Source of the DNA: Amanita rubescens
Lineage: Eukaryota; Basidiomycota; Agaricomycetes; Agaricales; Amanitaceae
Reading direction: 5' to 3'
Assembly: GCA_015039365.1 (NCBI GenBank)
Contig: WION01000460.1
Coordinates: 1 to 41,870 of the forward strand
Length of the DNA stretch: 41,870 nt
Under the pieces are notes generated by a model. That model worked only from the letters and a program-made list of their open reading frames with translations, made no database searches and was not told where the DNA came from. Each line of letters begins with the position of its first letter. The first letter of the stretch is position 1. Below, one piece after another: positions 28,801-40,800 of the stretch. A program made the translations under genes and the position numbers.

Positions 28801-31800
28801 TTGGACATTGCTAGTGCATCTTTTTGGACCAGCTGGTACAGCGCATTGATCGACGCGAGTTTGGGCGGACGACGAGAAGAGCTGAGATGCTGTCTGAATT
28901 GTTTCACGAGCCCAGGAATATCAACGTGTTCAGGAGCGAACATCAAAAAATGTTGAATGCACTTGATTGCTTCGACTTGAACACCCTCGTCATTCTCCAG
29001 GGAAAATTCTCTGATCAGATTAAGAACTAGCGTTCTAGTCCTCGGCGATTCGTGCATGTCTGGCCCTAAAACCGTCGTAACGGCGTCGATGATTTGACAC
29101 GCAACAGGATATGCCGGACAATCTCCGCTGAGATTGCCGTTGAGCAGTGTTCCACCCTCCCTTTCGTGCGAATCGAGGGTATAAACTTTGAGCAGCATTC
29201 CAAGCGTACTTGATACGAACGGCGCGTAACCCAAACTGGCGGCATTGATAACGGTAGCAAGTGACTTCAGAGCCCAGAAGTGTACAACCGGGTGCGGGTC
29301 GTTGCTCAGTGACATGAGAACATTGACTGTCGTTTTCAACAACGGACCAGCAGCAAGCCCACCGACGTAATTGTATATAGCACCAAATGCGAGCGCACAG
29401 CCTGCTCGCCCATTGGGATCTCGGTTGCTAACGACCTGGTCTACCAAATCTTTGATCTGAGTCGTGAGGAAACTGGTGTTTGAGAGGCTGGCAAGCCTTC
29501 CTATCGCCTCTGTGCTCGCAGCACGTAAGACGGGGTCACCATCGATAAGCGTAGACTGTGCATATATTGAGTACGGGCAAGCGGGAAAAAGGGGACATAC
29601 CATAAGGAACGGGGACAGCAGGTTAGTTATCTGTGTATTTCCTAAAACATCGCGAGTTTGCCTTGCATGCGTTGAGCTCATGGCGTTCCTCAAAGCAAGA
29701 ACTATCGCGATTGACGCGTTAACAGTAACAGCAACCTTCCGACCCAAATTCTTCTCAAGCTTCGAGGACCGAACAGCTTCAAGCAACGTATTGATCGTCC
29801 GGATAGAGACTGTCAGGTCCTGCAAGGGCAATAGTTGCGCAAATAATTCGACAGCAGCATCCACTACCGCTGTCGTAGGTGGCGGAGGTTCAACAAGTTG
29901 GAACAGTTTCCCGTCCAAACTCCTCGATTGCTGCTGACACAAGAAGAGTGGATCGTACTCGCAAGTGCCCAAGATAGGTTTCCGCAACTAATAAAATATT
30001 GTCACTAAGATGTCCCACCAATTCATCACCAAAAAACACGTACCAGCGCATTTATAGCAACCTCCACCACATCTCGGTTCAAAATGTCCCCTCCATCATC
30101 ACCATTCTCCTCTCCGCCGTTCGCAGAAGCCGGCGATCCCTCAGCCCTAGCCCCATCCAGCATTCCAAACCCGACCTCGACAATCTCACCTGGCTTACCA
30201 CCCGCAACCACTCCATACGCATATCCATCGGCGCTACACCAAAGATTCGAAAAGGCGCCGGTATTTGAAGTAATCGCGGCTTGCAACTGCGAACCTGCGT
30301 ACCCCTCCATGCTGCCAAACAGAGACGCAGTCGATTGCAACAACGCGTTCTGAATTGGATCCGCAATCCGATTCACGCCAAGCGCCGAGAAACACTGGAA
30401 TATCCGCTTCCTTAACAATGCCTCTCTAGCCCGCAGAGTCAAGGATCGACTGCCGGGGTATCCCAACTCTGCCCCAATGGAAGACGGTCCAGGTCCAGGT
30501 CCAGATGAAGACCCCGATGATGTACCCCCACTTACGATCTCCAGAGGATCTTCAACACCCAAACCCTGAAAATTATTCGCAAATTGAAGCGCGTTGCTCA
30601 ACACGGACGAGATCCTACGGGCCACATCGAGCGTAACAAGCGCAGACGCGTTGTGGCGAAGGAAACAAAGGACGGCGCCCAACGCGCTTTCTCGCACGTG
30701 CAATAAGAACGCCCATTCTGACGGAGATCGAGACGCTGAGCCGCTTAAGCTCGTAGAACTCGATCCAGCGTTTCCGAGACCGCTTCCACCCGCCAAATCG
30801 CGTCCTGTCGGTTTCGGCAGCGCGTTCCTCCAAAGGACGAGCAATTGCGCGAGCTGGGGTCGGACGAACCCAGGTCCTAAACAGAGTAGCGCGCTTATCG
30901 CGGTCCACGCTACCTCTACTTCGATCCATGCAACCTCTAAGGTGTGTTCGCCTGCGCGTTTGAGTAGTTGGACGGCGATGTCGAGGACTTTGGCCGAGAT
31001 GTCGTATGAGACGTAGAGGGGGCGAGAAGGGATGACTGATACGAGTGCTGCCAGGGCATGGGCGTGGCCGAGCGCTCGGATAGGTGGTGAAGAGGTGTGG
31101 TGTGATGAAGAGGGAGGGCTGACCAGGAGAGTGAGATCACGTTGCAACAGTTCGATAATGGTCAAAAGGGTTTTTGGGAGACGGAGAGGAGTCGAAGCGC
31201 AGAAACAACGCAGAGCCCATGATGCGGATATGCGCACGCTATGACTGGGGTGGGTGAGGAGGGTGAGGAGCGGCTCCGCTAAAGCTTCCTGTTGTATCGT
31301 TTACGTGAACACTGGATCGGGGGGGCTACTCAAAATCAAACTGACCTGAATAGTACCCGGGAGATTCCCAAGCTGACCCACCAACCCAGCTGCCTCCTTC
31401 AACACTACACATAACACAGTACTTCCCGGGACGTTAGCACCGGATCCCAGCATCGGCGGCCAGCGCTTGAGATACGACACCGACAACTCCTTGAGAGCCT
31501 GTATCTGGTCCTGTTCGCTCAACATCCTCACCCCAACCACATCGCGAAGGACGATAGACACGAGCTTACAAGCAAGCAGCCTTTCGTACCTCTTCGCAAG
31601 TACATTTATGCCCCCTGCACCGCCGCCAAAACCCGATCCAGACGTAGCACCGCTACCTCCAGCGGAAGAAACATAATGTGCCACAATCTCCGTCATAAAA
31701 TGCGCGACTAGCAACGCATAGTTCGCCTCTACCCATTCCGAGCCCAGTTTTTCCAGCACGGCAACATAAAAGTCGAATAAACCAATCTTTGTCTTTCTAC

Positions 31801-33061
31801 TTGCGTTGGTCTTGTTGAACTGTACGGAAAGATGCTTCAGCATCTCCTCCGCTGTCCAAAGTGGTTTGGCGATTTCCACCGCTGCAGCGGTATGCGCAGG
31901 GGTCCCTGGAGCGAGGGTTTCGTCGTTCTCCACTAGACTTCCATCTCCATCTTTTCCCTTTTTGCTAGATCCCGCAGACCCCGCCTTGGATGAGGCAGCG
32001 GTAGGTGGAGGAATCGCGATCCTTCTCTCCATCTGCGTCGACGCTAGTAGATGTCCAACTAACCCAGCATGCGCGCTCCTAGTCGACTGGTCTGCACCAT
32101 CCAGGCTCCGAACGCATAAAGTCAAGATGGACTCTACGTCTGTGTGAGATGGAGGCGTGTCCGGAGAGAACATGGCGATTAGGACCTGTGTTGCGGCTCG
32201 CTGAACGGGGAGGGATTTGTCTGTTAAGACGTATCGCGATTGCTTTAGAATGTCTTTGGAGGCATAATCGGTTACGGCGCGTTTGGCTGTTGAAAGTGCT
32301 TTGCGGAGGGTGAGTAGGGCGGAGTATCGGAGCAGAGGCGACTGAAAGGCCTTGTCAGCCAAAATAGTTATAGATCGTGTTAGGCGTACTTGCATTATTA
32401 GATGATTTGGCAGTTTTTAGAGTGATGACGACGATCTCGGCCATGAACGACATGAACTGTGAAAGAGAACGTTTACGACCAGTCTCATCCAGAAAATCTG
32501 GATACTACTCACCTGTGACCCAAATGTACCCATAATCTCTCCTATACACGTGAACGCAGCACTCAACGCGAAGCACTCAGCTTCCCATTCAACATCCTCA
32601 ACGTGGACCACTCACATCCTCTTTGCCTCTTTCTCTGGGGTCTTGAAATCGCCCACGATCTTCATGAACACTTGTAGAGTATCGAAAAGGGACCTCGTTT
32701 CACCTCGTGAATACATCGCAGTGAAACATCTCGCAACGAGGTTTCTAAGCGCTCGACCTGGAAGTGGGTACGGATCTGGTGCAACGACGACTTTGATTAG
32801 AGCTTTCTCTAGAGCGGATTGCTTTGGCTTGAGGGTTTCCTACCAAAATATCATACGGTGACTTCAGAAAGGTAGGAACTTGGCTCACGAGAGACACGGT
32901 GGTCAACTGCTTCTCCAGCAAAGACAAGTATTGGAATAGATAGACCTCCCCATTCTCTGGGGTGATCTCTGACTGAAAGAGAAGTCAGACAGATGTGATA
33001 AAGATGAAGAAGAAGAATTTACTTCTTGTATGTCTTCTAGGATGGCCTCGTCTGAAGCCAT
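25826..33061 (-). CDS. LAA1: HEAT-repeat protein LAA1/HEATR5
   Basis: LAA1/HEATR5 is a very large HEAT-repeat protein that works with the AP-1 clathrin adaptor in trans-Golgi/endosome traffic. About 18 minus-strand exons form one continuous frame of roughly 2,000 residues. Features include the N-terminal YLSLLEKQL, PLPGRALRNLVARCF, AAFTCIGEIMGTFGSQ, many HEAT helices such as LRKALSTAKRAV, VRISASWALRCF, the most conserved centre ASTEAIGRLASLSN, GRAGCALAFGAIYNYVGG and PVVHFWALKSLATVI, and a C-terminal SSPAAFKEAASKLDQSQRD. The exon 3-4 junction uses acceptor CGTTGAG, and the intron before FQSPLLRYS has a GC donor (GCAAGT, about 32397). The start ATG at 33061 is the one repeated in the duplicated fragment at 21950-22255. 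The gene contains no frameshift that I could find. Confidence 0.85.
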
Positions 33062-33417
33062 CTCTGCTGAAGGGACGCGATGGGTCAAAGTTTCCTTTCT
33101 TGGATCAATGCGTGACAGATGGTCACTCCGAGTCCATCAAAATTCCCATCACTACCGTTGTCCAAGCCTCGAGAGACGATTCAATCATTGAATCTGTGTT
33201 CGAACTCACCATACATCAGAGCCACGCTTCAGCACCCTAATTCTCGGCGTCACAAGCACCAAGGAGCTATCTTCCCTTGGGCAATGACTTGGTATGTAAT
33301 ATGGGCGCCGTCTGGTTCAAAAGACGCGGACGACCAAATGTAAGAACTTGCAGCTTGCGTGATGAAAGGAAGCTAGGAGGGGTTTCGAACCGCTCATTGT
33401 TCAAGATTCGTGGTTCT

Positions 33418-33790
33418 CTCAACTAGATTTTGGAGCCCAAAGAACAAGACAAAGGGCAGGAGAAGCCAGGCCGATGTGCCAGTGCGACTTAACTGCCACG
33501 ATTGTCTTAGTGAGGGGCCCGCCAGTCGAATCATCTGAAACGGTGAGTTCGACAGGCTCATTAAGCAGCACAGTGGTTGTCAGGCCGCAAGCTTCACGAA
33601 ACTTTACGCCTTGCTGTGCGCATTGAAAACCGTGGCACAATACTTGATCGTTACCGATATCTTGACCTGTTGTTGACGCCTCCAACCAGGATAAATAGAT
33701 AATTGAGGAGAAGACCCCAGAATTGGGTAGAGGCAGGCCGCCGAGCCTCACAGGTATTCAAATATTCAAGTACGACACAAAATCTATTTC
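33418..33790 (-). pseudogene. Decayed copy of the DUF4430-like secreted protein
   Basis: The minus strand shows FWGLLLNYLFILVGG, then in another frame QVLCHGFQCAQQGVKF, LLNEPVELTVSDDSTGGP and TIVAVKS, which align in order with FWGILLNYQFIPVGG, VLFAFDAFNKVNFLKL and the Ig-like tail of the gene at 33896. The signal-peptide exon is missing and frames are broken. It lies directly downstream of the intact gene, on the same strand. Confidence 0.6.
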
Positions 33791-33895
33791 TTCTGTCCGG
33801 TATAATCCAAGAATACCCGTAGAACCGATCACCAACAATGTCAAAAGAGTGGAAAAAAAGATATAAACCCAGCATCTGATCCTCGCCGACCTCTT

Positions 33896-34688
33896 TCAGT
33901 AAACTACTTCAATCGTCAACGCAGCTGAACGAACGGAATCCGACTTCTCTGCCTTCACCTTCTGCGTACCTGGACTTTTGAAGGTAACGGAAACGTGTCC
34001 GTTTGCGTCACTGGTCTGTCCATTAACCTCTGCTCCTGCAACGGGCGAGCCACTTTGACCGTTTGTAACGGTGAGTATCACTGGGTGACCAACGTGCACG
34101 TAGCCGGGGCCAGTAAGCTTGAGGAAGTTGACCTTGTTGAACGCGTCAAAAGCGAACAAGACGTCGTCCATGCGCTTGACCTCTTGTTGACACCCTCCGA
34201 CCGGGATAAATTGATAATTGAGGAGAATGCCCCAGAACTTGGTAGATGTCTGCGCCTGGTTCGCGATGGTGGTGACAAAGTAATCGTCGAACTCTGTAGA
34301 GAACGTGCTGCAAGTAGAGGTTGAGCGTCAGATTTTCGGGAAAGGGAATGCAGTGGCAGAGAGAGGGGCTGACTTACCCGTCCCACGAGAAGTGATGGAG
34401 TTTTGAAGCATCGTCGAGCGCACTCGTAACAGTGGGACCGGGAGTCGGATTAGCGTTATTATTGGTACCGTCACAAGGGTGGGTGCCTCCCGACGCAGTG
34501 GTCACCTTATGACCATGCGTAAAGATCGGTCCTTCGAAGATGGTGTAAGTTGCGGCTTCGATGCGCAAGTTGACAGTTGTTGGGACCGCCGAGTTATCAG
34601 CAGAGGCCTTGACGCTGAGGATGAGTGCCCCAAATAGGAAGAGCAAGCTGTGAGTGACAGTGCGTAGCGCGAAGCTGCGAGGTAACAT
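33896..34688 (-). CDS. Secreted DUF4430-like protein with Ig-like C-terminal domain
   Basis: Two exons (34688-34378, 34307-33896; GTAAGT to TTGCAG intron) give about 240 aa. The N-terminus has a signal peptide (SLLFLFGALILSVKA). The first domain reads VNLRIEA, GPIFT, ASGGTHPCDGTNNNANPTPG, then FWGILLNYQFIPVGGCQQEV, resembling the DUF4430/transcobalamin-like fold common in secreted fungal proteins. The second domain, VHVGHPVILTVTNGQSGSPV to TFKSPGTQKVKAEKSD, is a bacterial-type Ig-like (Big1) module. Binding partner unknown. Confidence 0.75.
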
Positions 34689-35650
34689 GATAGCCTTTCG
34701 AGTGAAAGAAAGCCTCTGTTATTGTACTAGCGGCGTTTCTTCGGTTACGTGCTGCAAAAAAAAATCAAGTACGTAAATCTGATGCCGGCAGACAGCCCGA
34801 GTTCCTTCCCCATTTAGGTTTTCAAATTTTTATCTGTCGAAATGGAAAGGCGTGGGCTTAGGGCTGCTTAGGGAAATCCCAATGGGCAAAGACATAGCAC
34901 CTTGACTCGGGACTCCTGGATTCCAGCACCTGGCAAACACTATAAATGACAAGCCCAATCACAACATGTCCCAGGACGAAACCGTACTTACAGCCAATTC
35001 CAAAACCGTAGTCGTTTTCGACTTCAGTATGTGGGGCCGAATAACGTGGGACGCCCAGCCATACTACTGATTTGGAAAGACTCGTGTTTTCACCTCCAAT
35101 TATGACCCTGAAGGGGCTTCAAATTTGTATGGTGACCGACTAAGTGGTATGATAAATTACATATGTAAGTATTGTTGTGTCACTGGCCTGAGAGTCTGTT
35201 TCGAGAAAATGGCCTGAAGACGGGGAGAGACAGGGCAGCTTCGTGGCATGTTGTCAGATGTTAGTATCCAAATCGCGTCTCCACCTGTTCCTCCGTACGG
35301 CGACAAGTCGATTGTTTTCGTTGTTTGATTTCTTGGTGAACAACGAGGTCAAGATGGGGAGCGTCAGCATCAACGATATACGACTGTAGCGTCCAGATAA
35401 GGTAGTACAGATCGTGAGTAAATATTAAATGATGGGAATATCAACGCTAGAAGGTGCGCTAATTCGCTTCCACACTGGGCCACAAATTGTCCACGCTAGT
35501 CCAACTTCCGCAGTGACTAGTCCATCGGATTCGCTACCTAACCAATCTTATAAGCAAGCCAACAAACGTATGTAAAAGACGAGGGTGGACTATGCTCTAG
35601 TTAGTGCCAGATCATCTTCATTGGGTGACGACTAATTTGATGACTTGAAG
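34689..35650. other. No supportable gene
   Basis: This includes the upstream region of the DUF4430-like gene. A short frame from about 34965 (MSQDETVLTANSKTVVVFDF) ends at a possible donor but I cannot extend it. No UBL domain that could belong to the DDI1 fragment is visible. Confidence 0.35.
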
Positions 35651-36218
35651 CGTGCCTGTCGAAGTTAACGGTCATCCCATAAAAGAGTTTGTGGATAGTG
35701 GCGCGCAACAGTCTATTATGAGCCTTCGATGTGCAGAGGCGTGTGGGTGAGTACAGTGTTCCTCCAGTTCTGCTCTCGCTGACTGGTTCTGACATTATGC
35801 GTCTGATCGATTCACGACTTTCAGGAATAGCGCGGGGAGTTGGGACTGCCAAAATTCTCGGAAGGGTGCACAGCGCTCAACTTAAACTGGCAGATCTCTT
35901 CTTCCCATGTTCATTCACAATCATGGAGGTACATGTAAGACTTTCAAAGTCTTATTACGCACGACTGACGTGACTTAGGGCCGAGACGTCGACCTGTTGC
36001 TAGGTCTCGACATGCTCAAAGCCCACCAAGCATGCATCGACTTGGAAAAGAATGTCCTCTGGATTCAAGGCCGTGAAGTCCGGTTCCTGAGCGAACACGA
36101 GCTACCGATGAAGCAAGGTAACGCCGAATATTCGTCTGCCTCAGTTTCTTATACCATAACTGAGGCTCATTCCTTAGATATTTGCCTCGATAAATTTTCG
36201 CTGCCAACAGTTACATGA
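35651..36218 (+). pseudogene. DDI1: DDI1 retropepsin-domain fragment
   Basis: DDI1 is a proteasome shuttle with a retroviral-type aspartyl protease fold. Present are [20 protein letters not shown] (catalytic DSGA), [50 protein letters not shown] and, after an intron, GRDVDLLLGLDMLK and VRFLSEHELP. The N-terminal ubiquitin-like domain and the strand before VPVEV are missing. The acceptor expected before MRLID has GA instead of AG, and the UBA end is absent. The protease core is well kept, so loss is recent or the piece is still transcribed. Confidence 0.65.
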
Positions 36219-37332
36219 TCAATCCAAAGGCATGTTTGCATAGAGCGATTCCCTCGCCATTTTCTTCCTGAGAATCTGGACTCCCGGTTCAGTGACAGAT
36301 TTGTCCCGAGCCCTTCGTACAATCGCCTTGTCCGTCTCTGTCATCTCTGCACGCAATTTCAACTGATTCTGCTTATCCGAACGGATGTGGAGGTTCATGT
36401 ACCTAATCGAAATACGTTCAACGACCACGCGGCAAAAGGAAATCGATGTTGCTTACTCCATGCATGAAGCGACCGTCATGGGTTTCTCAACGGTTGTGCC
36501 AGTGCGACCAGAAAGCATCAAAAACGGTTCTTTCTCTTTCGCCATCTTCATGGAATCGCCGTAGACGGGGAAAGGTATCGTGATCGAAAAGTCGCTGTTG
36601 TTGACGTTGAACTCCAGTAGTCCGAGGCGATTGTTACGGTGCCCGTTGCGATTGAGTTTCTCTCTCTCTCCTCGCCACATGCTGTCGCGCATCTCGGTGA
36701 GAGGGGCATTTCCCGATTGGCTTGGTATGTGGGAGTACAAGTGATTAATTTGGATCATCCCTTCCATCTTCTCGCCGTAGGGCTCGTCAGTGATAAAGAG
36801 TTTGACGAAAGAATGTACGTCGGAAGGTTCGATGGCGATGTCGACGCGGGTCATGAATGGGACTTTGAATCCGAGCTCACGATTCCTGTTAAGGTCCAGG
36901 TCGAGGGCAACACAGACCTGGAGCATAGTGACGAGCGTGACGTTGGAAGCCAAGGTTCTCACGAGTTCCTGGACCTTGGGACGCTCTGACGGAGTGCACC
37001 ATGCCTTGTGACGAGGCCTGAAGAGCGTGAGCTTTCGGAAGAGAATGCACTTCTGTTGACATACCAGTCCTTCTTTTGGCACTCCTTCGAACAATACCAC
37101 ACACTTTTGCACTGCAAACCATACAATTCAACCGGGAGAAAAATAGGAGGTCATCCTCACCCTTTTACATGTCGGCAAATTGTGGCGGACCGTGAAGCAG
37201 GTTGTTACGTTTGTTCGTTCACTGATAAGTCAAGCCTATCAGGTACCGTAGGTTCCTCAAGGGAGTTCCGGCACTTAAGAACAACTCTTGGCTGAGAGGA
37301 TGGGTCGTATGAATGACCTTCGTTGGATCCAT
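36219..37332 (-). CDS. MYND-type zinc-finger protein
   Basis: Splicing the minus strand gives ICRH, CKSVWYCSKECQKKDW, then (intron GTATGT to TTCAG of 48 nt) PRHKAWC, matching the second half of the MYND consensus (C-x2-C-x4-YC-x3-CQ-x3-W-x2-HK-x2-C). The remainder, including LQVCVALDLDLNRN, VPFMTRVDIAIEPSD and, after a further intron, LHIRSDKQNQLKLRAEM, resembles the body of basidiomycete MYND proteins of unknown function. The first zinc-binding cysteine pair was not found in frame and the start at 37332 is tentative, so the 5' end may be mis-modelled or damaged. Confidence 0.55.
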
Positions 37333-37769
37333 CGTGCCGATGCGAGTCAAGTGGTGGTCACGCAAGGTCGCCAATTTATCTCAATAGTTCTGTGGCTGTA
37401 CATGTCTCGGATGTTTCTTGTCCTGGTCTCAGCTACTAGTAACACACACTGGCACTTGCCATCCACAACCCCGACCTGTTCCGTTGTTTGCCGCGCGTTC
37501 CGTCCTCCGCCTGAAGGCTGAAGCTGAAGTATGACTGGTGCCTGCCTGCGTGTGTGACCTCAAGAATCTTAATCAGGTCGCGCGACACATACATCACTGA
37601 AGCCACTACGACCGCGCCGATGTTCCCAAATGTTTCCAACTGTAAGCCTGTACCTCCTAGCACCACCTGATCCTGCTATATTGATATATAATCCCTGTTA
37701 TACTACAATTTAATAATGGGGACTCACCCAACGTTGTCCCCCTCCCGCCGCTTATAGCCCCTTATAGCA

Positions 37770-37789
37770 ACGCGTGACGCGTCACGCGT
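37770..37789. promoter_or_regulatory. 20-bp perfect palindrome with three MluI-box-like sites
   Basis: ACGCGTGACGCGTCACGCGT is its own reverse complement and lies 43 bp before the receptor ATG at 37832. ACGCGT is the MCB core recognised by MBF-type factors, and the centre TGACGCGTCA resembles a bZIP site. The role is inferred from position only. Confidence 0.4.
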
Positions 37790-37831
37790 GTGGTCACCAG
37801 TTTAGCCTCGTGGCTTTCCTTGCCTCCCTCC

Positions 37832-40800
37832 ATGGCCGACCGACGTGAAGGCACTGCACGAACGATATTCAAGACGCTCCTAAAGCCCATTGATAAGTGG
37901 CGCAAATCAGCCAGCGCCTCGGCTAGCCCGTCGAGTTCAACTCGGGTTTCCATTTCCTATGCATCTGACGCTCACGATCCTGTCTCAAGAAGTGCAGGGC
38001 CGACGGGTTCAAGTAAGTATATTGGTCCCATCTTAGTTTTATCCGACTCAAACTCTTGCTAGGCGCCGATGCTACCTTGAATCAGGGTATGGATTTCTAC
38101 CTCACAGATCTAGCGGACTCAGCCCACTATCCAGGTCCTACCACCCCCTTCCAGTCAGTAAAACATCTTTCATCAAGCATTCCGGATCTGCGAGGTCCCG
38201 CTGTTCAAGGTGAGATTGCAATACGCCCGGTCGTCGCGTCTGAGAATTGACTTCGAGCACGGCCGTGAAATCCGACTCGTACTGAAGAACCAGCGTCGAT
38301 TAATTCTCAAATGCCGGTCTCGGATTGGAAGGCGACTACAAAACAGGGTCTTGGAGTAGCTTCGCGGTTCGCCCAAACGCTCCTCAAGAAGCTGCCGGAC
38401 TGTGTCAATACTAATCCAGTTAAGATGGCACTCTCCATTGTTAAGGCGGTCATCGAGATAAAAGAGGTGGGTCGTCATCCTTGTATCTCGACCACAGGTT
38501 GACTATTATCTCAGGCGGTCGGAGAAAACAAGGACGAGCTTGCACAACGTCTCGAAGACACAGCGAACAGACTCATGTCTGTGGAGGGGGCTTTAGCTAT
38601 TGGTATTCCGAAGGCTGCCGAACAGAAGATGGAGAAACTCAAACAGTACGTCGTCCTCCCTGCGTCAAATGGTATACCACAATGAACGCGTCGCCATCTA
38701 GGATCCTTCAGGAAGAAATGAAGAAGTTAGAAGACCTCACCCATAAGTCGCTGGCCATACGGACGCTAGACCATGAAGAATATCAGAAGATGATCGGCCA
38801 AATCTTTCAACGCGTAAATGGTGCTACGACATCCTTCCAGGTCCATACTCTTATATTCGTCTAAGCTTATGTATTTGCTCATTGTTTGTTCCCAGTTCGA
38901 AATGGCGAACAGCATCCAGGAAACGGCGAACATAATGCACGACGACATCAAGGCAAGTATCTCGGTTTCCTGGCTTGTGACCAACACTGATTGATTGAAC
39001 AGAAAGAGGCCCTAAAAAGCCTGCGTCCCTCCGAGAAGGCCGACCACAATACTATTCTCGAAGAGCAGGGCCTGAAGCGGGAAGTGTGCACGGACGGAAC
39101 GCGTGTCAAGATATTGGAAGATATTATCAAATGGGCTAATGATTGCTCATCAGACAGCCCGTGTGTCTTCTGGCTGACTGGTCAAGCTGGCTCCGGCAAA
39201 ACCACAATTGCGTATACCATAGCCAAACGATTCGAGAAGGATGGTGAAGCCAACGAGCTCACCGTCTTGGGCGGCAACTTTTTCTGCTCACGACAATACC
39301 AAGAAACACAAGCCCAAACCCGTATCATTCCCACCATCGCCTACCAGCTTGCTCGTAAATGCAAATCGTATGCAAACACTTTGCATGTTGCCGACAAATT
39401 CGACGCCGTCAATCACGACGTCTCCCGCCAGATAAAGAGTCTTCTTCTTGGACCTTGGCAACTGTCCGAAGCCACACGCCCCCTGAACTACCACCCTACC
39501 TCGTTATCATCGATGCTCTCGACGAGATCAAGGACAACGGAGGGTCAGCATTTCTGCGCGACCTGCTCACAGCAATCAACAAAGACGATATCAGAGGCTT
39601 AAAGTTTCTCGTGACGAGTCGATCGGATCCTAAAATTGTTACACTCTGCGAGTCCTTCGCGTCCGAGGCCGTTTGTCGTCTCCAAGACGTGCCGATCGAA
39701 GAGGCAAAGTCAGACATCAAGATGTACTTGAACATCAAGCTGCCGAAGCTTGCTGGCAGTCCAGAGCTGGCCAAGGTTGGACAACAGGCGGGTGGTCTGT
39801 TCATCTACGCTGCGACGGTGGTGAGGTATTTGACCCGGTGTAACTCGATCTCCCCTAAAGAGCAGACCGAGATGCTTAACAATCTCCTTTCCAAATCGGC
39901 TTCCGCAAGTGCTACATTCTTAATTGACATATTATACCGCCAAATTCTGCACGACGCGTTTTCGGAGTTCGAAGGAAATATCTTGACTCGCCGATTGCAT
40001 TCCTTTATACCTTCCTATGTACGGCTGAACGCACATCACCCTCTACCGTTGCTGCGCTCATCGCAGGCAATGATAATGAAGCCGCAAAGGCCGTTTTGGA
40101 TAATCTCCATTCTGTGCTATATACCCAGGACGATCGGGTTTTTTGGTACCATGCCTCGTTCCCCGACTTCATTTTTGATCCAGCCCGGTCAAACTTCTGC
40201 GTTGGTGAGAAGAACTTTCTGTTTTCGTGTAACGAACCAGCACACCACAATCTTCTTAGTGAATCGTGCTTCGGCGTCATGAAGTCCAGTTTGCGATTCA
40301 ACATGGGTGATATAACTTCATCCTTCCCGTTCGACCGTGACAACGCCGCTGCGCTGTCTAAGCAGGTTGACCAGAACATCACTGCTGTTCTTAGGTACTC
40401 ATCTCGCCACTGGACTTACCACTTGCCATTGCCCCAGCTCATCAATACCAATAATCTTCGTTGCTGCATTTCGGAGTTCCTCCAAATTCGTGTCCTGTTC
40501 TGGATCGAGGGTATGAATTTGCTTGGATTATGCAATCAGTGTACCCCAATGCTTCAGCATGCACGTCAGTGGGTATTGAAGGTATGGATTGCAAGGCTTG
40601 AGTTGTGCTGCAAGAACTAACAGTGTCGGTCAGTACGGGAACAGTTATTCGGAATTGGCAGGTGACCTTTGTGAAGCTGCCAATTTTGCTACCTATTTTG
40701 CTGGGAGCCCGGCTGCCGAATCGACACCGCATCTGTACATCTCGGCGTTGGCAACATGGTCGCGGGAAACTAGTCTCTCTCGGAAGTGGAAAAGCCAATT

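Noticed and set aside
35651..36218. Retrotransposon or retroviral protease
   Set aside because: The motif order and sequence match the cellular DDI1 protease domain; no reverse transcriptase, integrase or LTR is nearby.
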